NCBI RefSeq assembly: GCF_014898055.3
Contig: NW_023605083.1
Coordinates: 90,365,721 to 90,429,720 of the forward strand
Length of the DNA: 64,000 bases
From: Talpa occidentalis
Taxonomy: Eukaryota > Chordata > Mammalia > Eulipotyphla > Talpidae
Direction: 5' to 3'
Positions 31,591-42,690 of this stretch are shown piece by piece (positions within the stretch are counted from its first letter, which is position 1; each line of letters opens with the position of its first letter). The translations under genes and the position numbers were made by a program. The notes beneath the pieces are model-generated. The model was not told where the DNA came from, did not search any database, and was given only the letters and a program-made list of their open reading frames with translations.

Positions 31591-33545
31591 AGTGGAGGTT
31601 GTGCACATAGCAGAGGGTCTAATGAATGCTTGCAGCTTGAGTGACAAAACCAAGAGCAAGTCCCACAACTGTGGGGACTCCCCACTGCCAGTCCCCACCC
31701 CAGCCATTTCACCCCTCAGAGTTATCCTCCTACCCTGGAGTCCATTGTTTTAGAGTTGCTTTCCCAGGAAGCTGTCCGCTGGGCAGAGAGGAGTGCCCTC
31801 CCACCCCCAACCCCCAACCCGGCACTACACCACCCATGATTAAGATGGCACTGCTCTAGAAGGCATCGTTAGAGCTGCATCCTTTACTACACACTGACAA
31901 GAAGTCCATAGGGTGGATCCAGAGGGCCCATCAAGGCTTCTGGAATAAATGATGTACATGTGTCATGATCATCTGTATGATGATTTAGGGCTGGTTTATC
32001 CCCAGCCTGTGACTTTTCACGCTTCTCAAGCTGTATAAAAATGAACTGTAATCAGGCTGATCTATAGATAGACAGTTCCTGTTTCTGAGCTTGCTGAATG
32101 AGGGTGGGTGTGTTTATACATTTGCATAAAGCTGATGGATGTAGAAGGCGATGATGTTTTGTTTTGTTTTGTTTTTTAAAGAGGGAAGAGAATATTCTAC
32201 CGGAAGTGGAGGCAGAAAAGAAGAGGTAAAAATAAGGGAAGTAAAAATAGGGAGGTGTCACGAGAGGGAGTAAGTACAAGATAAAGTTGATCAATGCTCT
32301 GTCTGCAAAGAGAGAATGAGATGGTTTTTAAAAACACAAAACTGCCCAACAGGTGAGTGTGAGAGACAGAGGAAGGTGGGTGTGATCTGACCTTCCTGTC
32401 TGCATCCTCTGTGCCCTTTTCCTGTATATACATAAGAAGAAGATGTAATCGTCTCTGTTTTCTATTTCTACAGGGATATTTAGATATGCAAATGAGCACA
32501 GCTTGTTAATGAGCCGAGGGTGATTACACTGCGGGGAGCTGCCAGCCCGGGCTGAACAATAGGTGAAGGGACGCCAGGTGTCTGCGAAGGGGGGTGGGCT
32601 GGATTACTCTGAGCACAGCAGCCCCCCACCATCCTGCCCCTGCCTCAGTGCCACAGACCTTTCTAAAAAATGAAAATGTTGGGTCAAATTCTTCCTTATG
32701 TTCCTTCTAGTTCCCAGATTCTAAATCTAGTGAGTTAAGATGAAAGGTGGTGGGTCACCTGGGTCTCCTTAGGGAACTGCCCAGAGGCTACTAAACTGGA
32801 CCAGGAGTGGGATGGATGGGCAGCCTCCTCAGATGAGCAGGACCACTTGGCAAGTGCAATGGAATTGGAGCAGCTGTAGAAACTTGTGGAAGTGCAGGTC
32901 ACTTTTGTGCCTCTTTGGGGAGCATTTGGTTGAAAGCTAGCGATCGGAAATCTGTCTGCTTTTCAGAAGACAAAGCAAAGGTTTGCAATGGGAAACAGGA
33001 AATGAGAGCCTGCTTTGGATTTCTAGGGGGTATTGTTGAAAAGGGTGTGAACTTTGGAATTGTACAGACCTGGGTTTGTTGAGCTAGGTCATCTGATGTT
33101 TTATCCAAGAACCTGTCCTCCATAAGATATAGAACTTGGTCTGTCATATATTACCATCCTGACAACAACTTGAGGGTAGTGTATTAGACAGGATATGAGT
33201 AAGGTGACTCTCTGGAGGCTTCATAATATGGGACATGATCAGGCTGAAACCAACCAAGTCATAAAATAGAAAGCAGCATTTTCTCCACTGGAGAGGGAGG
33301 CAAGGTCACCTACCCACACTCTGGATATGATACCCCGACCTCTAAGAAGGAGACTTTCCCCAGTACTTGCAATGAAATTAAGTTTTCACCCCTAATAAAC
33401 ACTTTAGGTTAAACTCTCTAAGCTAATGATATGGAATCCATCATGAAGTAGTCACAGATACTGGGAGATCCTGAGTTCAAGAAATGGAATGACCTCATGG
33501 AAAGAAGAGCAGAGAAAGGATCCCATCCCTCTAATTCTGCTAGGT
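31591..33545. other. Intronic, largely single-copy; possible enhancer-like core
   Basis: No gene in 1.95 kb. The part 32470-32600 contains an octamer (atgcaaat), a homeodomain-like ttaatgag and a SOX-like aacaatag within about 90 bp, and no repeat family fits it. I list it as a possible conserved element only. Confidence 0.35.
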
Positions 33546-33562
33546 TAAAACTGCTGAAATAG

Positions 33563-33779
33563 GGGCCTTCCTGGTGGCGCAAGGGGTTAAGTCTCAGCAC
33601 TATGAAGCTATCAGCAGCCACTGAGCAAGAGTTCAATCCCCAGCCAGGAGCTAACTCACATGGTGATCCACCTGTTATGCTCCTCAATCTGTCTCTGGTG
33701 AATCCTTTCATCCCCCACACCTCTGGCCTACACCCCAGCTCTTGTATGCATAAATAAATAAAAAAATAAATCTTTAAGA
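33563..33779 (+). repeat. tRNA-derived SINE, internally deleted
   Basis: Head ggggccttcctggtggcgca and tail cataaataaataaaaaaataaatcttt, but the 'agcagacctctcc...cagtgtattt' block is missing. Flanked by about ctgctgaaatag / cttctgaaatag. Confidence 0.92.
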
Positions 33780-34892
33780 AAAAAATCTTCTGAAATAGAG
33801 TTGCCACCTGTTTTTGGGGGAGCAGCATATAGACCTTGTCCCCGATGCTGACTCCCTTATACTGAATTTCATATGCTTTAATAAATTCTTGCACGGTACC
33901 TACAGGATTAGCGTCTCCATTATTTCTATTTCTCAGAAAACTCAAGAACCCAGAATCCAGTAACAGCTGCCCAGCTTAGAAGGCAGTTACAGAAGAATCT
34001 TATGAAAAATTTTGTTGCTCAGGCAGACACCCAACCTGGGTCAGGAGGACCGAGGCAAACCCCACCAGTTCAAACAAGACCTACAATGCACTTTCCCAGT
34101 GTTGTTCTGCAGGCAACGGATCAGGACACTGTCATTTCCCATCAGCCTCCCGGTCTCTGTGACACCAAAATAAAGAAGCATGGGCTTTTCTCCCAAAGTC
34201 TCTGCTTGAACTTTTTACAGAATCTCACAAAAGGCTTGAAACTGTCTCAAAACAGCCTAAGTCTTTGTTAAGTCCTCTCAAATCCCCTACATCTGTCATG
34301 TGCCTGGATCCCTCCAAGATGAGGACATGCCCCTAACCTTCTATTAAGGGCATTCAACTTTGCACCATGTCACTTCAGCATCACTCAACTCTGTCTATAA
34401 ATATGGATGCTATGCTAACAAGACTTACCACTAATTTAATGGCAGTAGAGAACAGGCTTGTGTGCTGCACACATACACAGAGAATGGTATTGAAAAACGG
34501 CAAAGATAATTAGAGTTTAATAAATGGTAATTTGCTCCTTGCTGCTGAGTGTGCCAGGGGTTGGGGAGGGATGAAATAGACTGGGGCCCTTCCAGAAAGT
34601 GAAATGTAGATAGCGGGTCTGCAGTGACAGCTTCATTTTGATTCTAATATTGCTCAGGACTGAAGTTAATTCTCATTTACCTACAGATCCTTTTCCCTGA
34701 AAATACCCACTGTGGAACATGAGTGGAGGAAACAATTAGATCAGAAATATTTATCACTGGGACCAAATTTTAACTAGAGTCACAGACTGAAGAAGCCAGG
34801 GCTCCAGAGACAAACTGAAGCTGAGAATTAAAACAATTATCAGGACCATTCAGGAGAGGGGGAAAGTCATCATTTTTGCTTGAATGAGTATC
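33780..34892. other. Intronic sequence, LTR-like texture, no gene
   Basis: The block 33800-34260 has an LTR-like layout ('gctttaataaattcttgcacgg' and a later 'ccaaaataaagaagcatggg') but no borders that I can set. Nothing coding is recognised. Confidence 0.3.
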
Positions 34893-34957
34893 TGAATTAT
34901 CTGAGAAATTGCTCCTTCCCTCCCTTTTGGTCTGGTGGTAAACACTTGGCCAGTAGA
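34893..34957 (+). repeat. Local direct duplication 3, copy A (65 bp)
   Basis: Aligns without gaps to 35372-35436 at about 80% identity (12 differences by my count), including an identical run around ccctcccttttggtc. It matches none of the repeat families I recognise. Confidence 0.7.
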
Positions 34958-35240
34958 TCCAGTAGCAAAGAAAGAGGAAGGAAGGCTGTATGCCACCCTG
35001 GCTTCCCAAGGAATGGTGAGCAGAGATGGGTCCAGTTAGGGGCCGGGATTCTTTGGACCTGGTGGCAAGAAAGGAAGCAGAGCTGAAAACCAAGGTTCAA
35101 CAAGCCAGATGCAGCCTGAAGAATTGGATCTGTTGTGTGAAGCGAAGAAACTGGAAGATGAAGCAAAACGGAATCAGGGATCAGGGATTGTGTGTGTTCG
35201 TGCATGCACAGCTGCACTTAAGAAAGATAAAACAACTGCC

Positions 35241-35312
35241 ATACCCCAGGGGTTCCTAAACCAGGCTGCACATCACATTCACCTGTTGACCTTCTAAATG
35301 CAGATTTTTGGC
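35241..35312 (+). repeat. MER5-type DNA transposon fragment
   Basis: 'ggggttcctaaaccaggctgcacatcacattcacctg...ttctaaatgcagattt' matches the start of MER5-like hAT elements. Confidence 0.5.
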
Positions 35313-35371
35313 CTCCCCGGCTGACAAAATAAGTGTAATTTCCTGGGATAGAGGTGGCCTGCTGAATTATA

Positions 35372-35436
35372 TGAATTACCCAAATAATTGCTCCCTCCCT
35401 CCCTTTTGGTCGGATGGAAAAAACTTGGCCAATTGA
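35372..35436 (+). repeat. Local direct duplication 3, copy B (65 bp)
   Basis: Second copy of the 34893-34957 segment, same orientation, about 480 bp downstream. Confidence 0.7.
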
Positions 35437-35639
35437 TGGATGGTATGAAATTATTCAGTGGGCTCTGGCAGTCTCCCCTTTCCAAAGAAAGCCACTTTAC
35501 TTAAATGCCTAAATGATCTACCACTGGAGCCATTCAATGCCCAGTTGTGTGTTCATTTGTCAAACACCAATTTCCCTTGGAAGAAAACACAATCATTCCC
35601 AAACTTGCTGTGGAAATTAATAATAGCTGATTGTGGTAG

Positions 35640-36150
35640 ATTTTAAATTCCAGAAATTATTTGGTACTTCCCCTTTCAAGAAGTGGAACTAAATTCCCCT
35701 CTCCTTGAGTCAGGGTTGGGCTTGGTGACTCACTTCTAACAAACACAATATAGTAGAAGCAATGGTGTGTGGCTGCCAAGACCAGGTAACAAAGCACCTT
35801 GCAGCTTCCCTCTTGTTCTCATTCGGCTTCTTCACTCTGGAGGAAACCAGTTGCCACATCATGAGGACACTCAAGCAGCCTATGAAGATGTTCATTGGTA
35901 AGGAACTAGGGCCTCCAGCCCAACAGCCATGTGAGGGTACCATCTTGGAAGTAGACCCTCAGCCCCAGCAAGCATTCAGATAATGCAGCTCCAGCTGGCA
36001 TTTGACTACAATCTCATGAGAAATTTTGAACCAGAACTAGCCAGTCAAGCCACTCCTAGGCTCTTACTAAGCTTCAGGAACTAAATTATCTATTATCTAT
36101 TTTTTGTTTTAAGCTGGTAAATTTGTTACTCAGCAACAAAAAGCTACAAT
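35640..36150 (+). repeat. MaLR (MLT1-like) LTR
   Basis: Landmarks in order: 'cttgagtcagggttgggcttggtgac', 'cagcccaacagccatgtgagggtaccatcttggaagtagaccctcagcccc', 'ctggcatttgactacaatctcatgagaaattttgaaccagaac', 'gttttaagctggtaaatttgttactcagcaac'. A typical older MLT1 3' end. An ORF crossing it (35762-35983) is incidental. Confidence 0.8.
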
Positions 36151-37117
36151 AATCATAGCTAACTGAATGTACATATGTGACAGATTCTACATATATATAC
36201 CTATTTGAACCTCATCGCAATCTAATGACATAGTTACTTTATTAGTCCCATTGTATAGATGAGCAAATAAAAAGTTTTCAAAGTGAAGTGTAGTGTATGC
36301 GGGTTAGCCCCCCTTTTCTGTGTAGGTACGCCCATCCCCTCACTATTGCATTGACTGCTAATGATTTACAGTTGCACCCTCTCCAGAGACTTGCCCTTGC
36401 CTGAATGGAAGTGGTCTCAGTCTCGCCTAGGGGAGTTACACACTGCCTCTCCCTGCATGGTGGCAGCACTCCTGCAGGACCAAGTTTGGGGTACAATTCA
36501 TCCTCCAGAGCTCCCTACAGGGTCAAGCAAAAGCAACACTCAGATCCATCTGCTACCCTTCACCTACATCCCTCACCCCTTTTCTCTTGCTAGTCCTCAC
36601 CCTCTCAATAGATCAAGCACATTGGAATCCTGTCCCATGCTCTGTTTTGAGGGATCCAACCTGAGTTGGACATTAAAATTTGCCCAAAGGCAAATTGTCA
36701 GTCAGCCCAGCCAGACTGACTCCAAAATCCGTGTTTTTGTCAATCACGCTTATAGAGCAACTACCAGTAGGTACCAAATTCTAGACTCTTATTCTGGCCT
36801 GAGACAGTGCAGTCTGGTTCACTTTGGTTTTCTGGAGGTGCGAGACCTTCCTGCCCACATCCTTCACAGACAACACATAAAAGCCAGCCCTCCTGGTCGC
36901 TCTCCACAGTCTCCATCCCTCACCTCTTAGCCTTACCAATTCGCCCCACATCCTCACCCTTACCAGTGAGGTAAGAGTTCCAGCCTCCTCCCTTGAAAAG
37001 AATGCAAATTTTCCTTTCTGTCATGGGTTGTCCTGATAACAAGACATGTCCAAGTTCTAATACCTGCCACCTGTGATTGAGACCCACAGTCATGAGTCAT
37101 TCAATGAAGTTTCAATC
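36151..37117. other. Unrecognised sequence, possible LTR remnant
   Basis: A 189-codon open frame on + (36361-36930) has no recognisable domain. The stretch around 36865-36910 ('cagacaacacataaaagccagccctcctggtcgctctcc') looks like an LTR promoter/R region, so the open frame is probably inside a degraded LTR. Not called as a gene. Confidence 0.35.
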
Positions 37118-37290
37118 AACAATGGGCTTCATGCACCACAGTGATCCCCATAGGCTCGGCCGTATAGTCCAGGACCTAGCAGGCTGTCCCATCTGGGGTG
37201 TGTAAGTACACCCTATGATGTTAGCACAATGATGAGATCGCCTAACAACACACTCCTCAGAACATACCTCTGATGTTAAGTGACACATGA
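37118..37290 (-). mobile_element. Small DNA transposon (MER-type MITE)
   Basis: 'ggggtgtgtaagtacaccctatgatgttagcacaatgatgagatcgcctaacaac' and 'gaacatacctctgatgttaagtgacacatgactg' match an abundant old mammalian non-autonomous DNA transposon. I am not certain of its family name (Tigger-related is my guess). Confidence 0.6.
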
Positions 37291-37294
37291 CTGT

Positions 37295-37690
37295 GTTTGG
37301 AAAGAGGGTCTTTGCAAATGTGATTAAGGTAAAGATCTCAAGATAAGATCATCCTGGATTTAGGTGGGACATAAATCCAATAATGGTGTCCTTCTAAAAG
37401 AAAGGAGAAAGAGATTTGACACAGAGACACAGGGGGAAAGTCATGTGGAGACAGACAGAGATTGGAGTAACATGTCTACAAATCAAGGCGAACACTAGAC
37501 AGCCTGAACTGCAGAAATTAGGAGGAGGCATGGACCAGATTCTCCCTTCAAACATCCTGAAGGAATCAGCTCTGCAACAGCTTCATTGTGGACGGCTGGC
37601 CTCCAAATCTATGAAAGAATAAGTTGTTGTTATACACTTCAATTTGTGTTCATTTTGTTATGGCAGCCACAGGAAACAGATAAATCTCTC
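37295..37690 (+). repeat. MaLR (MLT1-like) LTR
   Basis: 'aagagggtctttgcaaatgtgattaag', 'agatcatcctggatttaggtggg', 'ataatggtgtccttctaaaag', 'gcagaaattaggaggaggcatggaccagattctccc' and 'ttcattttgttatggcagccacaggaaac' occur in the expected order. Confidence 0.85.
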
Positions 37691-37871
37691 TTGAGACACC
37701 CCTGGTTTATCTCATCCCCAAACCTTGGCAGCAGAGTGGGTATGGAGAATTATAAAAACCATCTAGTTTACTAAACACTCCTTTTTCTCACTTGGGTCTA
37801 GCCCCAACCTTGCATGCTACCTTGTTTAGTGGGAAAAAAATGCTGTTATAACCATTCCTTTGTTACATGTT

Positions 37872-38143
37872 TTTTGTTTGTTTGTTTTTTAAAGATTTAT
37901 TTATTTATACAAGCACTGGGTACAGTCAGAAGCGCGGGAGGGTGAGAGAATTCACCAGAGCCAGGGCGGGGAACAGAACAGGCAGACTGACGAAGTACAC
38001 TGCTGAGGGGAGCAGTGGGCGCCACAGGAGAGGTCTGCACGCCATGTGGGACCCTCGCCCAGCAGCGGGGATCGAACCGGCGCTGCAGAGGCTGGGGGAA
38101 GCTTTGCAGGCCAGTGCTTAACTGCTGCACTACTGGGGAGACC
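37872..38143 (-). repeat. tRNA-derived SINE, minus strand, young subfamily
   Basis: Inverted tail taaagatttatttatttatac and CpG-containing body (cagaagcgcgggagggtgag). The inverted head is ctactggggagaccc. Diverged flanks acatgttttttgttt / acattttggttttgtt. Confidence 0.92.
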
Positions 38144-38990
38144 CACATTTTGGTTTTGTTTTTTTTTTATACAGCTGAGAAAAAAGCTCCAGGAAGTTTA
38201 AGGGATTTGTCTGAGGCTTTCCAACTGGACAGCAGGGAGCCTGGAATTCAGGTCTCTGGATTCCAAATCCTGGACTCTAGCTGGCAAGAGAAGACTGACA
38301 GGAACACAAGAACCCTAGCAGAGTCTCCCTGTTCACTGGCTATAACCCCTCACTTTAAATTGTCAGGGGTCATGGGGTAGGGGAGGGCAGTGGGTAGGAT
38401 CAAGTTTATTATGCTTCTGCTTTGCTCAGAATTACAATAGACCTTTGATAGCATATAATATCTCCCATAAACTGCAGCAGCAGTCTAACTTAAACATTTA
38501 AGTGACCCCTTCAGATTCTTAATGATGCTATAAATGCAATCCTGGTGTGATTTATAAAGCTATTAGAATAAATGCTTCCACTAAAATAAACATTGCTGCC
38601 CCTCAGCATATGTTTACTTGCATAACATAAGCACAAACTTAGCTGAATATGCAAAACCTGAATATGCAAAGTTAGAGGCCAGGATGGGCGCTGTACACAA
38701 ATGAACTAGGTGCATGCCTATCTTAAGGGCACCTGCTTCCAAGGAATGGTGGTTTTCCAGCCTTGAAGTCCTTGCCTTGTTTCTTGGTTTGGAGAAGTGC
38801 TTCCACAGGCTGATGCTCAGCGATGCCATTCCATCCATGAATTTCACATTATGCACAGAAAAGCACTTCTTAAAATGCTCTCCTCAACCTTTCCATGTAG
38901 TTTCACTCCCATGAAGAGCCCCTCTTGGGTCTTTATCATTTTTCATGTCACAGAAATACTGCAGGGCCCTGTAGAGTAGTGGGAGGCTTT
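38144..38990. other. Intronic single-copy sequence; possible enhancer-like AT-rich core
   Basis: No gene. The part 38450-38670 is AT-rich with several homeodomain-type words (gatttataaagc, ttaatgatgc, aatatgcaaa twice), and no repeat was recognised. Confidence 0.35.
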
Positions 38991-39070
38991 AGAGAGGGGA
39001 GGAGCATGATCAGATTTGTTAATCACATCTTTGAAGCCTGAGCTTTTGGGGCTATATGGAAGGAGGCATA
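38991..39070 (+). repeat. Local direct duplication 2, copy A (80 bp)
   Basis: Aligns without gaps to 40336-40415, with five differences in 80 positions (about 94%). This copy lies in ordinary non-L1 sequence and is the probable source. Confidence 0.88.
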
Positions 39071-39369
39071 CACCCAGAGCCTGAATTTAACTCATCTTCA
39101 AGGTCACAACTCTTTCATGATCTGCTACATTTGTTCATTATGTTGAAAGAAAACATTTGAGAAGAAACTGAATAGGTTTGAGGCAGCACCCAGGGGTCAC
39201 AGTACTCAATGAAAGAGCAATGGGAAAAAGTTTGTACCTGTCTATCTTGTTTACTGTGAAGTCCTAGGTGCTTGGCACACAGAACATGCCAGAGAGAATG
39301 CAAAAGGAGGGGAGACAGAAAGGAAAGAAGGGAAGAATGAAGAGGAACAGAAAAGGAGATCTAAATTCT

Positions 39370-39590
39370 CTCGGCCATAGAGCACCCAGCTTCAAGTTCT
39401 GATTCTACTACTTACTTGTGACTTTAGAAAAATTTCTTAATTTCTCTGAATCTATATTTTCTTGCTTTGCGCTGATATACAATAAAATAACAATAATATC
39501 TTCCCATTGTGAGTTTTGCACAATATAACTCAAATAAAAGATCTAGAACAGTACCTGACACAGATTAGGCACTCTATTCTGGGAAGAAAG
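39370..39590 (+). repeat. MIR SINE
   Basis: 'gcttcaagttctgattctactacttacttgtgactttag', 'tttcttaatttctctgaatct' and the tail 'gaacagtacctgacacagattaggcac' follow MIR order. A purine-rich ggaaggga run follows. Confidence 0.7.
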
Positions 39591-40189
39591 GGAGGGAGGG
39601 AGGGGAGAAGGAAAGGAGAAAGTTTCGCTTGTTTCCCTGTGGATAATGACCTTGGGTTGTGTATGGTGTACCAGGCCAAGCTGGTCACTTCCAGGTGCAT
39701 CAGTGGAGTGCTACCTGCCTTCTTATTTATGTGCCAGTTCTTCATCATTTACCATCTACATTAAGGGCATTAATTCCCTAGGCGGTGCAGCTAGTAAAGT
39801 ACCAGCTATCAGACAACAGAGATAACAGCAGCTAGGGTTGTAATTTGGATCCCATCAAGAGCCTTTCAATGAAAAGAGAAGAATGGAGCAACTGCAAGCT
39901 TCTTCAGAGTTAGTAACAAGTTACAAAGTGACCGTGTGTACAAGGCAATTGAGAAGTGGGCAGGGGGAGGCTCCCGAGTTGACCCCACTCTTTCTGCCTG
40001 CTGTGGAATTGTGTCCAGTCAGGGGTACATCAGGAGTATGTTTAGACTGTAGGCAAGTGACTTTAAGTTTTCATTTTAGAAAAGAAAAGTTCAATAGATT
40101 ACTTTTTTTCTTCTTCTGCACACTATACCTTTGGAACCTTTAAAAATATATTATAAAAATAAAAAAATTTAAAAAAAAAAACTATATTA
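39591..40189. other. Intronic sequence, nothing recognised
   Basis: Begins with a G/A-rich run (ggagggaggga) and ends in an A-rich patch at about 40150-40180. No coding feature. Confidence 0.4.
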
Positions 40190-40335
40190 TTAGTATGCAA
40201 AATGTTTCAGCCACTGTGGAAAACAGTGTAGAAGGGTTCTTCAAAAATGACTCAGTAATTTCTTTCCTAGGTATATATTGAAAACAGGTACTCAAATAGT
40301 TGAAATAATTGAAATAATTGAAAACAGCTACTCAA

Positions 40336-40415
40336 AGAGAGGGGAGGGGCAGGATCAGATTTGTTAATCACATCTTTGAAGCCAGAGCATTTGGGGCTCT
40401 ATGGAAGGAGGCATA
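40336..40415 (+). repeat. Local direct duplication 2, copy B, inside L1M
   Basis: About 94% identical to 38991-39070. It interrupts the L1M text between the 'gaaaacagctactcaaa' and 'ggttcaagtacatgtacacgc' portions. Just upstream is a small tandem gaaataatt repeat. No A-tail is present. Confidence 0.88.
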
Positions 40416-40773
40416 AAGGTTTTAAAGGTTCAAGTACATGTACACGCATGTTCACAGCAGCAGTATTCACAACAACCAAAAGGTAGAAACAATCCATGTC
40501 CATCAACAGATGAATGAATAAACTAATGTGGTATATCTGTGTGAAATATTATTCAGCCATAAAAAGTAACAAAGTGTGAACCTCCAAAACATATGCTAAA
40601 TGAAAGACGTCAGACACAGAAGATAACATATTATATGATTCCATTTATATGAAATATCCAAAATAGGCAAATCCAGAAAAACCAGACAGTTATTGGTAGT
40701 TGCCAGGGACTAGGGGAGGAGGAAACAGGGAGTAAATGATTAATGTGGAAAACATTTTACTTTGGAGTGGAAC

Positions 40774-41431
40774 TGTAACAGGGTGGTCCCCAGGAAAAAG
40801 GGAGGTTCCAGGTTCTCTGCCCCACCCAAGGGAGGGTGGAGCTGGGCAGGGAGAGAGGAAGCTGGAGAGGAGACTGGGGATGGAAGGAAGCAGGATGGAG
40901 AGCCAGAAGGAGACCTGGAGAAGGCACGTGGAGCAGAGAGACATGTGAAGGAGCAGAGAGACATGTGAAGAAGCTGCACTTGCTTGTTGGTCCTGGACTG
41001 GTTGAAACAGATGTGGGTAAGAGACCCATGGGGAGGCTAACAATGGCAGCTTTTATCTTGATTTTGATTTTGCTCTTTTCCTCCCAGACTTCTCTGACTG
41101 TTTCTGACCCTTTTTTATTGGTCCCCACCGGAAGGTGCTTTAGACTATGTCATATAAATGGAATCATATATGTTATCTTCTTTAGACCTGTGGCAGGCTC
41201 TCGGGCCTTGCTTTGGGAGCACCCTGTTTGGCTGGACATTTACCCATGAGGAGAAGGGCAACTTTGGGTGCTTGATTTGGAAACTATATTCTTTGTTTTT
41301 TCTGTATTGCACACAAATTGCATTAAAGTTCCTTTCCATTAAAGGTCTATATGTTCTGTCCTGATGCAGTGGATGGCAGAAATGCATGCAGTTTGGGGGT
41401 TCTGAGGTGCCCTTCTCCCTGCCCTATAACA
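40774..41431 (+). mobile_element. Solo LTR, family B, copy 1, inside L1M
   Basis: TG...CA ends (tgtaacaggg ... cctataaca), about 658 bp. Flanking 4-mers gaac/gaat are one base apart, consistent with a 4-bp ERV1-type target duplication and with L1 reading straight across. An ATTAAA poly(A) signal lies near 41323. It carries a tandem copy of a roughly 20-bp unit (gagcagagagacatgtgaag, about 40929-40970) that the other copy lacks. No viral gene is present. Confidence 0.88.
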
Positions 41432-41475
41432 GAATTAGATAGAGGTGCTGGTTGTACAACATTGATGCCAGTGCA

Positions 41476-42399
41476 TCTGGAGGTGCTGTCCACAAAGCCA
41501 CAGCAATACTAACCTTGAACTCTCCTCTCTGTTGACCTGAACATTGGCCTCTCCCAACACAGTGAACCCTCCCCTTGCAGAATGTCAGGTAAAATATGGA
41601 AGATTTCTATTTTGCCTTTGCTCCTGCAAGGTACTGACCACCACAGTCAGTACGGAAACAGGCTCCGGAATCCACAAACCTACTTCAAATGCTTGCTCCT
41701 CCATTTATCAGCTTTGTGACTTCAGACCTACCCCTTCTGCCCCATCCTCCCAGGGGTTTTCATGCATAGTAAATGTATGTAAGACTCAGAGCCCAGTTCT
41801 GGCTGGTTCCCCTTTCCAAGCTGCATATATAGCATTTCTCCAGCCTCTTCTCTTTTGTGACATTCCAGTCCTGAGGGCTGTCTCTGGTCAAGTTTATGGG
41901 ACTTGGGTAATTCTTAATCCTCTCTCCCCTTTGTCCTCAATACAAGCAGACATATGATCAGGTCCTGGCCCAGCCACAGAGCAAATATAAAAAGGACATT
42001 GTATCTGTGACCGGGAGTCCAGAGCCCCTTGGGGGTGGATTTCTACCTCCCACAGCTTGCTAATCAGGCTCCGAGAGTCACATGGAGACCCATGACCCCC
42101 TGGCCCAGATGGCCTCCCACCTCATTGCAGACTGGACAAGCTCCTTGGGATAAAGCGCTTCTCACTGCCTGACTCCCTATCAGCCCTATAGCTCGCTTAT
42201 TTGGCTTTGCTTCAAGCCATCTTCCTGAAAAGTTGGGCAGTACATGAATTTGTAAATTAAAGCTTCTTTTTCTCTGGATTATCATTATTTCAGGGAACCT
42301 TCTCATTGGCTTATATTCACCAAATTATGTCTCCTTAAGTTGCAGAGCAGCATTATATCTATCGAGTGTCTACAACATGCTAAATGGATACCACACACA
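41476..42399. other. Intronic single-copy sequence
   Basis: A 137-codon + strand frame (41544-41957) has no recognisable motif. Around 41650-41760 there may be a MIR remnant ('caaatgcttgctcctccatttatcagctttgtgacttcag'). Confidence 0.4.
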
Positions 42400-42690
42400 T
42401 TATTTCATTTCATCCTCGATCTAGAGAGGAAGATATTTCTATCCCCAGTCCAAAGACAATAACAATAACTAACATTTATATCACACTATGTATCAGGCAT
42501 CATTCTCCGGGCTTTAGATTCACTGAATTATTCTATCATCACTGCAACCCTATTGTGTAAAAACTACAGTCAACTCCCTTTCCTGAGACTCAGAGAGGTT
42601 GAACAAGTGGCCCAGATCACACAGCAAAAGACTGCAATTCAAGTTGGGCCAGTCTGCTCCTAAGGTTCCAGATCATTCTGCTACACTGCA
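42400..42690 (-). repeat. MIR SINE, minus strand
   Basis: 'aacatttatatcacactatgtatcaggcatcattctc', 'gcaaccctattgtgtaa', 'gagactcagagaggttgaacaagtggcccagatcacacagc' is an inverted MIR. Confidence 0.85.

Larger units (their letters stand above)
40190..41475 (+). repeat. Ancient L1M 3' end, twice interrupted
   Basis: L1M landmarks: 'ccactgtggaaaacagtgtag' (about 40212), 'gttcacagcagcagtattcacaacaaccaaaaggtagaaacaa' (40450-40493), 'gtgaaatattattcagccataaaaag' (40542-40567) and 'tggtagttgccagggactaggggagg' (40694-40720). After the LTR it resumes with 'gaattagatagaggtgctggttgtacaac'. It is interrupted by the 80-bp duplicate (40336-40415) and by a solo LTR (40774-41431). Confidence 0.88.

Noticed and set aside
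35109..35297. A frame beginning MQPEELDLLCEAKKLEDEAKR that looks protein-like
   Set aside because: Short, no recognised relative, no splice sites or retrocopy features that I could confirm. It also runs into MER5-like sequence.
35313..35325. ggcctccccgg resembling the start of a SINE
   Set aside because: Only about 11 bases match and no SINE body follows. Chance.
36361..36930. 189-codon plus-strand frame
   Set aside because: No domain recognised. The 3' part resembles an LTR promoter/R region, so it is probably fortuitous within a degraded LTR.
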